This document shows positions 34,073-44,003 of a stretch of 64,000 nucleotides of DNA, piece after piece (positions within the stretch are counted from its first letter, which is position 1; each line of letters opens with the position of its first letter). The stretch covers positions 5,146,001 to 5,210,000 of the forward strand of contig NW_025920104.1 of NCBI RefSeq assembly GCF_902686445.1. Direction: 5' to 3'. The notes under the pieces were generated by a model that saw only the letters and a list, made by a program, of their open reading frames with translations, did no database searches and was not told the DNA's origin. The position numbers and the translations under genes were made by a program. The stretch is from Sciurus carolinensis (Eukaryota > Chordata > Mammalia > Rodentia > Sciuridae).

Positions 34073-34404
34073 AATTGGAGAATATCATGCTAAGTGAGAT
34101 AAGCCAATCTCAAAAAACCAAAGGACGAATGATCTCGCTGATAAGTGGATGAGGACATAAAATGGTGGTGGGAGGGGTTAGCATTAGGTTTAGGGTTAGG
34201 TTTAGGGTTAGGGATAAGGAGAGTGGTAAGAATGAAGGAAAGAAGGACTGTATAGAGGGAAAAGAGGGGTGGGAGGGGTGGGGGGAAGGGAAAAAATAAG
34301 CATCATTGCCCTATGTAAACATATGATTACACAAATGGTATGCCTTGACTCTATGTACACATAGAGAAACAACATGTATCCCATTTGTATACAATAAAAA
34401 TAAA
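34073..34404 (+). other. L1 3' UTR with TTAGGG-like and G-quadruplex-like tracts
   Basis: 34178-34213 consists of TTTAGGG/TTAGGG units, and 34266-34290 is a run of four G tracts (GGGG, GGG, GGGG, GGGGGG). Polypurine, G-rich 3' UTRs are usual for mammalian L1s. The AATAAA signal is at about 34390. Confidence 0.75.
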
Positions 34405-35507
34405 AAGATAAAAGGGGGTAAATAACTGTAGTTATAGACATTAAAGCTAAAGCCCAGTACTCTTACTTTATGACTGGTGAGACTGACTTGCTTGATGGTT
34501 AAGATCAAACTTAGAGATAGAGATTAAATACAGAGGCCAAGAAAAACTCCATATTTGGTTCTTGCTCTCAAAGTTAGCCTGAACCCAGGGAACAAGAGGA
34601 CTTCTCCAAGGAGCTTTGCAACTCTGGGTCACACAACCTCCTGAGCAAGGTGATTGATGAGACTGCTAGAGAAAAGGCCACTCAGTGCATCTGCTGCAGA
34701 GGAGGATCATGGAAAAAGGGAAACATCCCTAATGCTTTCAAGGAAAACCTTGTTATCGAGAAGACCCTGCCTAACCAAATGGCACTATTGGAGCTAAGAA
34801 ACTGCTCTTAAGTTCTCTATGAGTAACCCCTGTGGAAACTCAGCTGACTCTTTAACAGACAGGAACAGGTCACTTTGACCAGTTTGATCTTAAACACCTA
34901 GCAAATCAGTTAAAACCAAAGTGTAGTCATTATTGGGCATTTAAAAATAATAGTAACTATCAAGAGAAACTGTTAGAGTCAGAAGTTTTTAGTCAGTTTA
35001 AGGCCTACAGACACAGGTAGGCTTAATCTATGTTTGCTAAACAGAATTATAGAGATCTCTACTAAATGTTGTGTTCACATTCCTGATAACCTAGACAATG
35101 TTAAAGCTCCCAAATGAAGGTTTGTACTCTCCAGCCTTTGCTAGGCCTTGTTATGGGAACAGCTTCTCAGTTCTTCCACCCCCTGGTGAGGAATTATTAA
35201 CTTCTGTCACCTTTATGATATGCATTAGCATGTCCCAGATCCTGTAACATTTATATTGTGTCAATCTCATTTCATTACTCATGTCTTTTTGTTCTTCTCT
35301 CATAGAAGCACACATCCCCAGATGCCTTTACAGCCTGCTCTCCCACAACCAGACTTCTACCATGAACCCTACAATTGAACCAATTTCTATAAAGGAACCT
35401 CTAAACTGCTTGCCCCACTCTGTCCACTTCCAGCTCGAAGAAGTCAGATCGGTCATCACCCCTTTTCCCTACAGCAGTGAAGGAGTACCTAGTATTAGAG
35501 GGGTAAA

Positions 35508-36069
35508 TGAAGTCAGAATTGGGAACAGGCAGTTAATGTAGAAATAGATCAGTCAAATCAAGAAAATGAAGTCCATGAAAATCATCTGACTTTGGAAGCC
35601 TAGAAGTAGAATGAACTTTTTACATCTCACCTGCAAAACCTACCCCAGTCACCTAGCCAGGAAGGAGAGAGAAGGCTTCAAAAAGAACTGGAGAGCAAGA
35701 TTTTTTTTACTTTTTTATAACAAAAGAAATGGGGGAAAGAAAGGAATCTGGCCTCCCAACCACCTGTCAATCTGCATTACACCCGCCTCTCCCATTACAG
35801 GAATTTCCGGCTTACATTGCCATAACCTTCCTGCCTCCCACATTATGTTCTAATATGTCATTGGTCCATCAGTCAGTCTGTAATAATTCTCCTCCATGCT
35901 TGGTTCCTCCCAGCCCTCGAAATTCCGATAACTGAGGAGAAACTCTGTGTCATCTTCTTCTTTTCCTTTCCCTTTTCCCCGAGCGGGCACGATTTGTCCG
36001 CATAAAATAAAGTTCCTCGTGTGGGACCTGTGTCTGCGGAGCATTTTTCTGGGAGTTATTGATGAATCA
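35508..36069 (+). repeat. ERV-D LTR
   Basis: Starts TGAAGTCAGAATTGGGAAC after a purine-rich TTAGAGGGGTAAA tract and probably ends GATGAATCA. The first ~100 bp match the other LTRs of the lineage; the middle is distinct, including pyrimidine-rich sequence at 35954-35980. An AATAAA signal lies at 36006-36011. Confidence 0.65.
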
Positions 36070-36227
36070 AAACTGGCCCTAACATCTGGCCTAACAAAAA
36101 CAAATCCCTAGCAAAGTAGGAAATAAATCATTTTCTCTCTCCCACTCCTTCTCCTCACCCCTTCTCTCTGCCTTCCTCTTCCTCTTTTATGCTATAATTA
36201 AAGGTTATTATCATTTTTTCTTCGACA
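36070..36227 (+). other. Short unassigned segment after the ERV-D LTR
   Basis: AC-rich then pyrimidine-rich (TTCTCTCTCCCACTCC and similar). If the LTR is a 5' LTR, the CTGGCCCTAACATCTGG stretch should include a primer site, but none can be assigned. Confidence 0.35.
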
Positions 36228-36465
36228 ATTCTTTTTTATTTTGTTTTTCTTAAATGCAATATTTTTTGAGCTCACAATTTTGATCCTACATACCTAGGTT
36301 AATGATTTTCTAATCAGTTTTATTTTTATTCAACTCGAGTTATTTTTGAACATCTGTTACATTGCAATAGAGATAAATGATACAAGGCCTTTTGTGTTTT
36401 GTGTATATGTTTTTGTCTAATGTCATATTGTCTATGTATGTACCAGACAAAATTGACATGAATAA

Positions 36466-37007
36466 TGAAGCCAGAATTAGGGACAGGCAGTTAGTGTAGA
36501 AATAGGAAATTGGGTCAGATCAAGAAAATGGAGGCCATAAAGCCATCTGCCTCTGGAAATTGGAGATTGCCATGGGAGAATGGAATGTCACGGACCTGCA
36601 GAACCCATTGATAACCAAATTTACCTGCCCTTGTCAGAGACTACAGGCAGGAAGGTGCTGATTAATGCCCCCTGGGCCCTTGCCTGTCTGAATCACTTTG
36701 ACCCTCCCCCTGCCCCATCTGCTTTTAACTTTTTACATCTCACCTGCAAACCCAGGCCTAATCCCATAGGCAGGAAGGGAAGAGATAAGGGAGAAAGAAT
36801 GGAAGAATAAAACCCATAAAAGGACAAGATTTGCTCATCCCATGGATTCCACCTTTGGTTCCCCTTCTTCCACCCGGGAAAAGTCTGCTTTTACTTTTCT
36901 TTAATAAAGCTGCATTTTCCACTCTACATTTGCCTCGGCGTGCTTCTTCGCCGTTATACTTCAACACCTGAGGAAGCAGGACTCGTTACCGATAAAGACT
37001 GGTATCA
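36466..37007 (+). repeat. ERV-C 5' LTR
   Basis: 542 bp, TGAAGCCAGAATTAGGG ... ACTGGTATCA. TATA-like CATAAAAG at 36815-36822 and AATAAA at 36903-36908. The partner is 44672-45214. Confidence 0.93.
36815..36908 (+). promoter_or_regulatory. ERV-C LTR TATA-like box and poly(A) signal
   Basis: CATAAAAGG at 36815 and AATAAA at 36903, 88 bp apart, bracket the presumed R region. The 3' LTR has CATAAAAAGG at 45021 and AATAAA at 45110. Confidence 0.65.
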
Positions 37008-37011
37008 GATT

Positions 37012-37031
37012 TGGAGGTCCCACCGAGATCT
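37012..37031 (+). other. ERV-C primer-binding site, tRNA-Gln
   Basis: TGGAGGTCCCACCGAGATCT begins 5 bp after the LTR and is complementary over 18 bases to the 3' end of a mammalian tRNA-Gln. Confidence 0.85.
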
Positions 37032-37036
37032 ACGTC

Positions 37037-37045
37037 GAGGTAAGT
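37037..37045 (+). promoter_or_regulatory. ERV-C major splice donor candidate
   Basis: GAG|GTAAGT at 37037-37045, right after the primer site; the same sequence context occurs in ERV-B at 2209. Confidence 0.55.
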
Positions 37046-38129
37046 AAACTTTTCTCTTCATGCACCCCAATCTGTCCAAGGTGCATCTTTCTGTCTCTTT
37101 CTTTCTGGAGGGCAAAATGGGCACCCTTCAGCTACGTAAACGCAGTTATTGCAGTCGCCATTCTTAAGACTCGGGTGAGAGGTTTCCCGGCCCAGGCAAG
37201 TTTCCAATTCCCTGCTCTGCAGGCATGTTGGGGCTCTGTTGAAGCCATTTCCTACTTTTCTGTTCAGGCCCAGAGCGCAATTGCCATGAGTACACAGTGT
37301 CCCTAGTCCTGATCTGCCCAGGATGCGTGGAGACAGAGGAAGGGTTGGAACAATTGAGGGGTTCTCGGCATGGGCTACTCTCGGGTGGACCCCAAAGGTT
37401 CCTGCTCCAGATTGCCCCTCCTGACGGCCCTAAGGGGTATCCACAGTGATCTGTAGACAAATGGCACTGAGGGAAAGTGCCATTTACATTTGCCTCTGTA
37501 TGGGCCATGCAGCACACCACACACATCCACTCCCTCCTGGATGTTTCCCCTTCACTCGACGATCAGACATTAAGCTTTCAGATAGTAGGATTAAGAGAAA
37601 GACATAGGAAAATCAGTAGGAAAATGCTCAGGTTATCTTTGTTTGCATATTTAGCCTTTGCTAGTTTGTTTAAAGTTTTCCTATGCTTAAATGTGCTCAG
37701 TGTGTTCTAAGCTGCGAGGAGGATGTATATTTTAATTCCACCCCTCCCTTGAATCCCTCAGAGAGCAGGGTATTATATGTCTTACAATCAATAGGTGTCC
37801 CCCTCACCCTTTGGAGATTCCTTTAGTCTACAAAATAGGCAAGAAGATGTGCAATTCTTCTTTTGTTGTGGGTCCCTCTTAATTAGGAATTTAAAGTGGC
37901 AGGGAGGAAAGAAGTAAGGCCCTTAAGTCTGAATCCTCCAAGGATCTCTAGCACAGGGCAAACTAGAACCCTAGCACTTTGCCAAAGAAGGCCAGAAATC
38001 ACTTTGGCAAAGCCAAGTAGTGAGGAATGGGTTTTCTGGACCAGATTGAAGCTCAAAATTAGGGAAACATTCCTAAAAATGGCCTCCAGAACAGTTGCCT
38101 TAGGTCTATTTTTCTTTTCTTCCACTTAG
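37046..38129 (+). other. ERV-C untranslated leader
   Basis: About 1.1 kb without a credible gene, ending in a pyrimidine-rich stretch and TTAG immediately before the gag ATG. Its 37370-37830 part is what ERV-A retains at 1-480. Confidence 0.75.
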
Positions 38130-39620
38130 ATGGGAGCTTCACTCTCAACAGTATTGCCAGGTTCACCACTAGCCTGCATACTGAAAAAACTGGGACAAAT
38201 TTGACCCACAGACACTCAAGAAAAAGCACCTCATTTTCTTCTGCCACCAGGCCTGGTCTCAATACAAACTCTCTGATGGAGAATCCTGGCCACCAGAGGG
38301 AAATATAAATTTTAATACCATTTTACAGCTTGATAGATTTTACAAAAGGGAAGGAAAATGGTGTGAGGTACTTTATGTTCAGATCTTTATTCTAAGGGAA
38401 GACCACAAATTATGCCAATAATGTAAAGTAGACTCAGCCATAACCACTACTGTAAAGGAAGAAAACCTTAAAGAGTCACATACTGAGGGAAAGGAATTTT
38501 CTGCTAATGTTCATCAGCAGGCCTCCTGTCCTCCATACTCTGATCCTTCTCTATCTGCCCCAATGGACAGATCAAATATACTACCTCTCCAGGAGATGCC
38601 AGGAGGAGAATTTGGACCAATTAAAGTATACAACCCTTTCTCCCTCCAAGACCTAAGACAGATAAAAATGGACCTAGGGAAATTTGCAGAAGATCCAGAT
38701 AAATATATTGAGATGTTTCAAAACCTATGCCAGGTGTTTGACCTTACCTGGAAAGATATTATCCTGTTACTTAACCAGACTTTAACCTCCAATGAGAAGG
38801 AAGCCACCCTAAAAACAGCTGAACAATTTGGGGATGACCTACAACTTGCTCATGCCCCAGGAGTCCAAACTAGATCTAAACCCAGCTATTCATCGGGAGC
38901 ACAGGAAGTTCCCACAAATGACCCTGACTGGGATTCAAATGATGAACAGGATACTTGGAAGATTAGACACTTCCAAATGTTAGTCCTTGAGGCACTTAGA
39001 AGAATCAAACAAAAGCCTATTAACTATTCCAAGGTTTCTGAAATTATACAAGGTCCCAAGGAAAGCCTGGCTATTTTTATGGAGAAACTCAGGGAGGCAA
39101 TGAGAAAACACACCACCGTGGATCCTGAATCCATGAGGGCCATTTACTTTTAAAGGACAAATTTATCATTCAGTCGGCCCCAGACATTTGGAGGAAATTA
39201 CAGAAATTGGCATATGGCCCTGATAAATCCTTAGATGATATCCTCCGACTTGCAACTTCCATTTTTTATAATCGAGATGTAGAGGAAAAGAAGGAAAAAG
39301 AGCATAGAGACAAGAAAAAGACTGAAGCATGGGCCTTAGCCCTAAGAGGAGTTAGCTTCCTGGGTGATAAAGGAGGAAAATGGAATGTACCTCAGGTCAC
39401 AAAAGGGATTTGTTTCCATTGTGGAGAGGAGGGACATTTCAAATGGGAATGTCCCCAAGCCAAAGGGCCACTGCCAGAGCCCTGCCTCAAGTGTCAAGGC
39501 AATCATTGGAAAAGTGACTGTCCTCAGGGGTGTAGGTCCTCGAGGCCAGACTCTTCCACAGGCCTGATGGGGCCCGGGACCAATTCTAATGGCTCCTGTA
39601 ACTCCTATCATTATGCATGA
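38130..39620 (+). pseudogene. gag: ERV-C gag polyprotein, frameshifted
   Basis: An ATG at 38130 gives a start of the MGAS...[11 protein letters not shown] type seen in class I ERVs of the W/9 group (myristoylation-type glycine at position 2). A TGA stops it after 24 codons (38202-38204); matrix sequence continues in another frame to a further stop near 38420. The capsid lies in 38563-39153 (196 codons, with a FGPIKVYNPFSLQDLRQIK-type start). The nucleocapsid in 39207-39620 has a CCHC knuckle C-x2-C-x4-H-x4-C at 39411-39452 and a second, shortened one (C-x2-C-x3-H-x4-C) at 39483-39521. At least three frame changes make it non-functional. Confidence 0.9.
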
Positions 39621-40225
39621 GCCCCGGGTATGCTTCTCCATAGGGAGCCAAGTAGTCAACTTCCTCTTAGATACTGGCGCCAGTTTTTCAGTGCTCACCT
39701 CTTATCCTGGGCCTCTTTCCTCTAAAACTATAATGGTGCAAGGGGTGTCTGGATGGCCTATTACCAGAAAGTTTACTCCCCCACTGAGTTGTGAGTGGGA
39801 TGGGATGATGTTTTCTCATGCATTCCTGATAGTCCCAGAATGCCCTACCCCTTTACTGGGAAGGGACTTACTTTCAAAACTTCAGACTTCCATTACAATG
39901 AATTTGGGACCACAAGGATCATTGTGTTTACCTCTATTAGAATGTGATATAAACCCTGAAGTATGGGCCACTGAAGGCAAGATTGAATGGGCAAAAGGTG
40001 CAATCCCAATTAAAATAGTCTTAAAGGATCCCTCTCTCTTTCCACATCAGAGACAATACCCACTATGCCCAGAAGCAAAAAAGGGCTTATTAAAGATCAT
40101 CTGGAACCTCAAACAGCAGAAACTTTTAGTACCTTGTAACAGTCCATGCAATACACCGATTTTGGGAGTTCAAAAATCAAATGGGGAATGGTGTTTAGTC
40201 CAAGACCTCAGAATAATTAATGAAG
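39589..40225 (+). pseudogene. pro: ERV-C protease and start of reverse transcriptase
   Basis: The frame at 39589-40278 opens with an aspartic protease: catalytic LLDTGASFSVL with DTGA at 39670-39681 (residues 28-31) and the later PLLGRDLL block. It then runs into reverse transcriptase (YPLCPEAKKGL and NTPILGVQKSNGEW). It overlaps the end of gag by about 30 nt in another frame. The frame is destroyed at about 40240 by an 80-bp tandem duplication. Confidence 0.9.
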
Positions 40226-40320
40226 CAGTTGTTCAAAAATTTTGGGAGTTCAAAAATCAAGTGGGGAATGGTGTTTAGTCCAAGACCTCAGAATAATTAA
40301 TGAAGCAGTTTTTCCCCTCC
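40161..40320 (+). repeat. 80-bp tandem duplication inside ERV-C reverse transcriptase
   Basis: The unit beginning TTTGGGAGTTCAAAAATCAA at 40161 recurs at 40241, exactly 80 bp later, with essentially one substitution (AAATGGGG versus AAGTGGGG). Eighty is not a multiple of three, so the coding frame shifts. Confidence 0.95.
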
Positions 40321-40951
40321 ACCCAGTAGTTCCTAATCCATATACTCTGCTATCTGAGATTCCAGCAACTGCTGCTTGGTTTACTGTGTTAGATTTAAAG
40401 GATGCCTTATTTTGTATACCTCTGGACTCTCAGTCTCAGTATCTGTTTGCCTTTGAGGAACCAGAAAGTGTATCTCAATTGACCTGGACAGTACTGCCCC
40501 AAGGATTTAGAAATAGCCCCCACTTATTTGGACAAACTCTGGCTAAGGACTTAGCAGAATTCAGAGATAAAACATCTGCAATTGTTCTCCAATATGTGGA
40601 TGACATCCTGTTATGCACCTCCACCCAGGAGGAATGTCAAAAAGCTACTACAGAACTCTTAAACTTCTTAGCCAATCAGGGTTATAAAGTCTCAAAAAGG
40701 AAAGCTCAATTATGTCAGCAACAGGTCCATACTTAGGATTACAACTATCTCAAGGAATCCGCAAACTAGGGCAGGAAAGAATAACTCCCATAGGACAATA
40801 TCCTCTTCCTCAGACCCTAAGGCAACTCAGAGGCTTCCTAGGAATAACTGGATACTGCAGACTTTGGATTCCTGGGTATGGGGAAGTAGCTAAGACTCTT
40901 TACAGTCTTCTGAAGGAAACTTTACAACAAGGAGCAACCAACCTAATATAG
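40242..40951 (+). pseudogene. pol: ERV-C reverse transcriptase, palm and thumb
   Basis: Frame 40242-40736 (164 codons) starts within the duplicated unit. It contains the polymerase palm: FTVLDLKDALFCIPL with the first catalytic aspartate, LPQGFRNSPHLFGQ, and YVDD at 40593-40604. A frameshift near 40720 moves the thumb/connection (LRQLRGFLGITGYCRLWIPG) to frame 40712-40951. The catalytic aspartates are present, but two frame changes prevent a functional enzyme. The RT belongs with gag-pro-pol of class I type. Confidence 0.92.
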
Positions 40952-41617
40952 GGAACCAGAACATATTAAAGCCTTTAAGACATTAAAAGGGGCCCTACTC
41001 CAAGCCCCTGCCCTTAGTTTACCTACTGAAGAGAAATTTAACTTGTTTGTCACTGAAAGAGGAGGAATAGCCCTAGGAGTGGTAACACAAAAGAATGGAC
41101 CTATTCAACAACCAGTAGCCTATCTCAGCAAGGAACTTGATATGGTATCTCGGGATGGCCCCATTGTTTACTGAGTAATTGCAGCTGTAGCCCTACTGGT
41201 CCTTGAGGCAATCAAAATCACCATGGCAAGAGACCTTATTGTCTACACTTCCCATGATCTCTCAGGAATCTTAAACTTGAAAGGAGGACTATTGCTTTCA
41301 GACAGTTGCCTTCTAAAATAACAGGCTTTACTTCTGGAAGGACCCATAACTCAGATAAGGACTTGTTCTACTTTAAATCCAGCTACTTTCCTACCAGAAA
41401 CATTAGAGGAAAGTCCTGAAAATGACTGCCAACAGGTACTAGCTATGAATTACTCAGCCCAAGAAGACCTTCAAAACCTTCTCCTGTCTAATCCAGACCT
41501 CACCATGTTCACTGATGGAAGTTCCTTTGTGGAACAAGGAGAACGCAAAGCTGGATATGCTGTGGTGACTTAGAAGCTCAATCTTTACCCTCAGACACAA
41601 GCACAGAACTTGCAGAA
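40952..41617 (+). pseudogene. pol: ERV-C connection and RNase H start, with stops
   Basis: Interrupted by several in-frame stops (for example TGA at about 41172 and TAG after GTGGTGACT near 41572). The RNase H active-site block FTDGSS is at about 41508-41525. The rest of RNase H (YTDSNYAYL) lies in the next frame from 41618. RNase H removes the RNA strand of the hybrid during reverse transcription. Confidence 0.8.
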
Positions 41618-43156
41618 TTGATAGCCCTAACAAGAGCCCTGGAACTAGGGAAACAACAGAGAATTAATATTTATACTGACTCTAATTATGCCTACCTAAT
41701 CCTGCATGCACATGCAGCAATTTGGAAAGAAAGAGGATTTCAAACAACTGAGGGAACAGCTATAAAAAACTATAAACAGATCTTAAAACTATTAGAAGCT
41801 GTCCATTTACCCAAAGATGTAGCAGTAATCCACTGCCCTGGACATCAAAATGGAATAGATGAAATAACAGAAGGCAAAAGACGAGCAGATCAGCAAGCCA
41901 AAGAAGCTGCTAAGGGGACTTTACAACAAATGACAACCTTAGCCCCTCTGATATGGACAGGTCCTCCCCCAGAGATAAGGTCCCAATACACCCAGGAGGA
42001 AACACAGCAGGATTTATCTAGAGGAGGTAACCTCTTGCCTTCTGGGTGGATTCAGATGGAAGATAACAAACTTTACTTACCTATTAATTCCCAGTGGAAT
42101 ATTTTACAAACCCTACATCAATCCTTCCATCTGGGAGAAGAAAACACTCTCAAATTAACTCAAGAGATATTTGAAGGGAAGCATATTTCAAAAACAATCC
42201 AACAAACAGTCAAAGCCTGTGAGACGTGCCAAAGGAATAATCCACTTAACTCTGCCAAAAAGCCCCCAAAGCTACAAAGGACAGGACAATTCCCTGGAGA
42301 AGACTGGAAACTTGATTTTACTCACATGCCAAAGAGAAATGGATTTCAATATTTATTGGTTATGGTAGATATCTTTACAGGGTGGACTGAGGCCTATCCC
42401 TCCAGAACTGAACAGGCAGGAGAAGTAATCAAAGCCTTATTACAGAAAATAATTCCTCGATTTGGGCTGCCCTGCAGCCTCCAAAGTGACAGTGGAGCTG
42501 CTTTCAAGGTTGCTGTCACTCAGGGAATATCCAAACAACTAGGCATAAAGTACCATCTCCACTGTGTATGGAGACCCCAGTCCTCAGGAAAGGTAGAAAA
42601 GACTAATGACATCCTAAAGAGGTACCTAAGAAAACTAACTCAAGAAATTCACTACCCATGGCCTAAAATGCTTCCTCTAGCTCTACTCAGAATCAGGAAT
42701 ATCTCCAAAACATTAGGGCTCAGCCCATTTGAGTGCCTATATGAGAGGTCATTCCTAAGAAATTATATCCTTAAAGATCAGGAAACTGCAGATTTAGTGG
42801 TTCATATCACAAAGTTGGCCAAATTTCAAACTGAAATCTGTAAATATCCCGTTTCAAAGGCAATCACTTCTCCACCTCTGTATGAGCCTGGAGATCTAGT
42901 CATGATAAAAACAGTACCTTCAAGTTCTCCAAATTTAGACCCTATTTGGAAAGGACCTTTTCCTGTAATCTTATCTACCTCCTCTGCAGTAAAAGTGCTG
43001 GGAAAAGAGAACTGGATTCACCACTCTCGAGTTAAAGCCTGTCATCCTGAGTTGACTCCCAAAGAAACTTCCTCCCAAGGAACTGAGGAACGATACTCCT
43101 GCACTCCAATAGAAGACCTAAAATATTTCTTCTGCAGAGACAATGGTGATATGTAA
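41618..43156 (+). CDS. pol: ERV-C RNase H C-terminal part and integrase, long intact frame
   Basis: 512 codons, uninterrupted, but without the rest of pol upstream, so a fragment and not a whole gene. Order: the end of RNase H (YTDSNYAY, then CPGHQ); the integrase zinc domain with H167-x3-H171 and C201-x2-C204; the catalytic core with D233, D291 and E327 (35 residues between the last two, the D,D-35-E signature); and a C-terminal domain ending WIHHSRVKACHPE, as in gammaretroviral integrases. Integrase inserts viral DNA into host chromosomes. ATG 41618 is merely the first methionine; the natural product would be cleaved from Pol. It overlaps the env start by 14 nt. Confidence 0.9.
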   Translation: MIALTRALELGKQQRINIYTDSNYAYLILHAHAAIWKERGFQTTEGTAIKNYKQILKLLEAVHLPKDVAVIHCPGHQNGIDEITEGKRRADQQAKEAAKGTLQQMTTLAPLIWTGPPPEIRSQYTQEETQQDLSRGGNLLPSGWIQMEDNKLYLPINSQWNILQTLHQSFHLGEENTLKLTQEIFEGKHISKTIQQTVKACETCQRNNPLNSAKKPPKLQRTGQFPGEDWKLDFTHMPKRNGFQYLLVMVDIFTGWTEAYPSRTEQAGEVIKALLQKIIPRFGLPCSLQSDSGAAFKVAVTQGISKQLGIKYHLHCVWRPQSSGKVEKTNDILKRYLRKLTQEIHYPWPKMLPLALLRIRNISKTLGLSPFECLYERSFLRNYILKDQETADLVVHITKLAKFQTEICKYPVSKAITSPPLYEPGDLVMIKTVPSSSPNLDPIWKGPFPVILSTSSAVKVLGKENWIHHSRVKACHPELTPKETSSQGTEERYSCTPIEDLKYFFCRDNGDM

Positions 43157-44003
43157 ACTTTTCTTTCTCTCTTTCTTTATTATTGTAGGTAGATCCACTG
43201 AAACTAATTCTTTCCTAAATTGGGCCCAGCAATATGCCACTAAATTACAGAAAGATAATTGCTGAATATGTGGACTATTACCCCTTTCCAGCACCTCTGG
43301 ACTACCTTGGTGGATATCTCCTTTACAGGGAGATGACGGGACAAATTTACAGTCCTTAATATTAAACAAAAGAAGGAAAGACCCTCCTTACAAACTGCTA
43401 CTCGTTCCAATGTTAGCTTATGGCCTATCACTGAAACTCTATCACTACCAGGTCATATAAAGGCTTTCACTTTAGAGCAGACCAATGTTCAAATTTCTAC
43501 TGCTGTTAAGTCACATGCAGGCCCATTTACTTCTAACTCTCCACCACCACCACCACCAATATGTCATAGACACAAAGATGGTTATTATCAGGTTTGGGAT
43601 GGAAATTTATGGCTTACACCCACCATTGGGCATCTAAATGAAAAGGCCCCGATCTGTTGGAAACAACATAACCATACTTATATGGCCTAATAGTACTCGA
43701 GAATTAGGATGGACCCCAGATTCACAATGCCAACAAATTGTAATTTTACAATCCAATGATTGGTTTGGAACTAATTGACTCTCTAGACCTGAAATTAGCT
43801 GGCCAGCACCCAATGGAACACAATGGATATGTGGAACTAACTTATGACCCTGGCTTCCCCCAGGCCTGATAGGAAGATATACTATCAGGTACCCCTGGAT
43901 GCAAGGGAGATGGACCCCAAGTATAGAACAACCAGCAAATCTCCCCAATCTCAAACATAAATGGGGGTGATCTCTTTTTCATTGGTATGATCATTTAGCT
44001 TCA
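43143..44003 (+). pseudogene. env: ERV-C env surface subunit, interrupted
   Basis: The ATG at 43143 overlaps the end of pol in another frame, as usual for retroviral env, and starts a hydrophobic, phenylalanine-rich segment that looks like a signal peptide. The frame ends at TGA 43263-43265. That codon falls inside what would be the C-x-x-C motif (Cys codons at 43260 and 43269), so the motif is broken by a stop. The rest to about 44000 has further stops and frame changes. A CCACCAC-rich stretch at 43540-43557 lies in a proline-rich part. No surface protein can be made. Confidence 0.82.

Larger units (their letters stand above)
28766..34404 (+). mobile_element. L1 retrotransposon, near full length, inactive
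   Basis: Structure in order: a short 5' UTR (AAGATGGCAAACTAGAGGGTGAC near 28777), ORF1 (29238-30244), ORF2 (30333-34072) and a G-rich 3' UTR ending in an AATAAA-containing A-rich tail at about 34404. Both ORFs are broken by several frameshifts and stops, so it cannot move itself. The 5' end is approximate. No target duplication was found: the left flank is unrelated to the ERV sequence at the right flank. Confidence 0.88.
34405..36465 (+). mobile_element. ERV-D: ERV-A-like 3' fragment, LTR and module start
   Basis: 34405-35507 matches the end of the non-coding module (compare 6350-7660 and 12110-13400). An LTR follows at 35508-36069. After ~160 bp of unrelated sequence, 36228-36460 matches the beginning of the module (compare 3490-3740). 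The order end-LTR-beginning suggests remains of two tandem elements sharing one LTR. The left edge is cut by the L1 tail and the right edge by ERV-C. Confidence 0.7.

Noticed and set aside
34178..34213. Interstitial telomere repeat from a chromosome fusion
   Set aside because: The units sit inside the L1 3' UTR, so they are part of the transposon.
43160..43188. Splice acceptor (pyrimidine run and TAG) for env mRNA
   Set aside because: The pyrimidine-rich stretch is better explained as the phenylalanine-rich signal peptide coding part of env, starting at 43143; the acceptor should lie further upstream.
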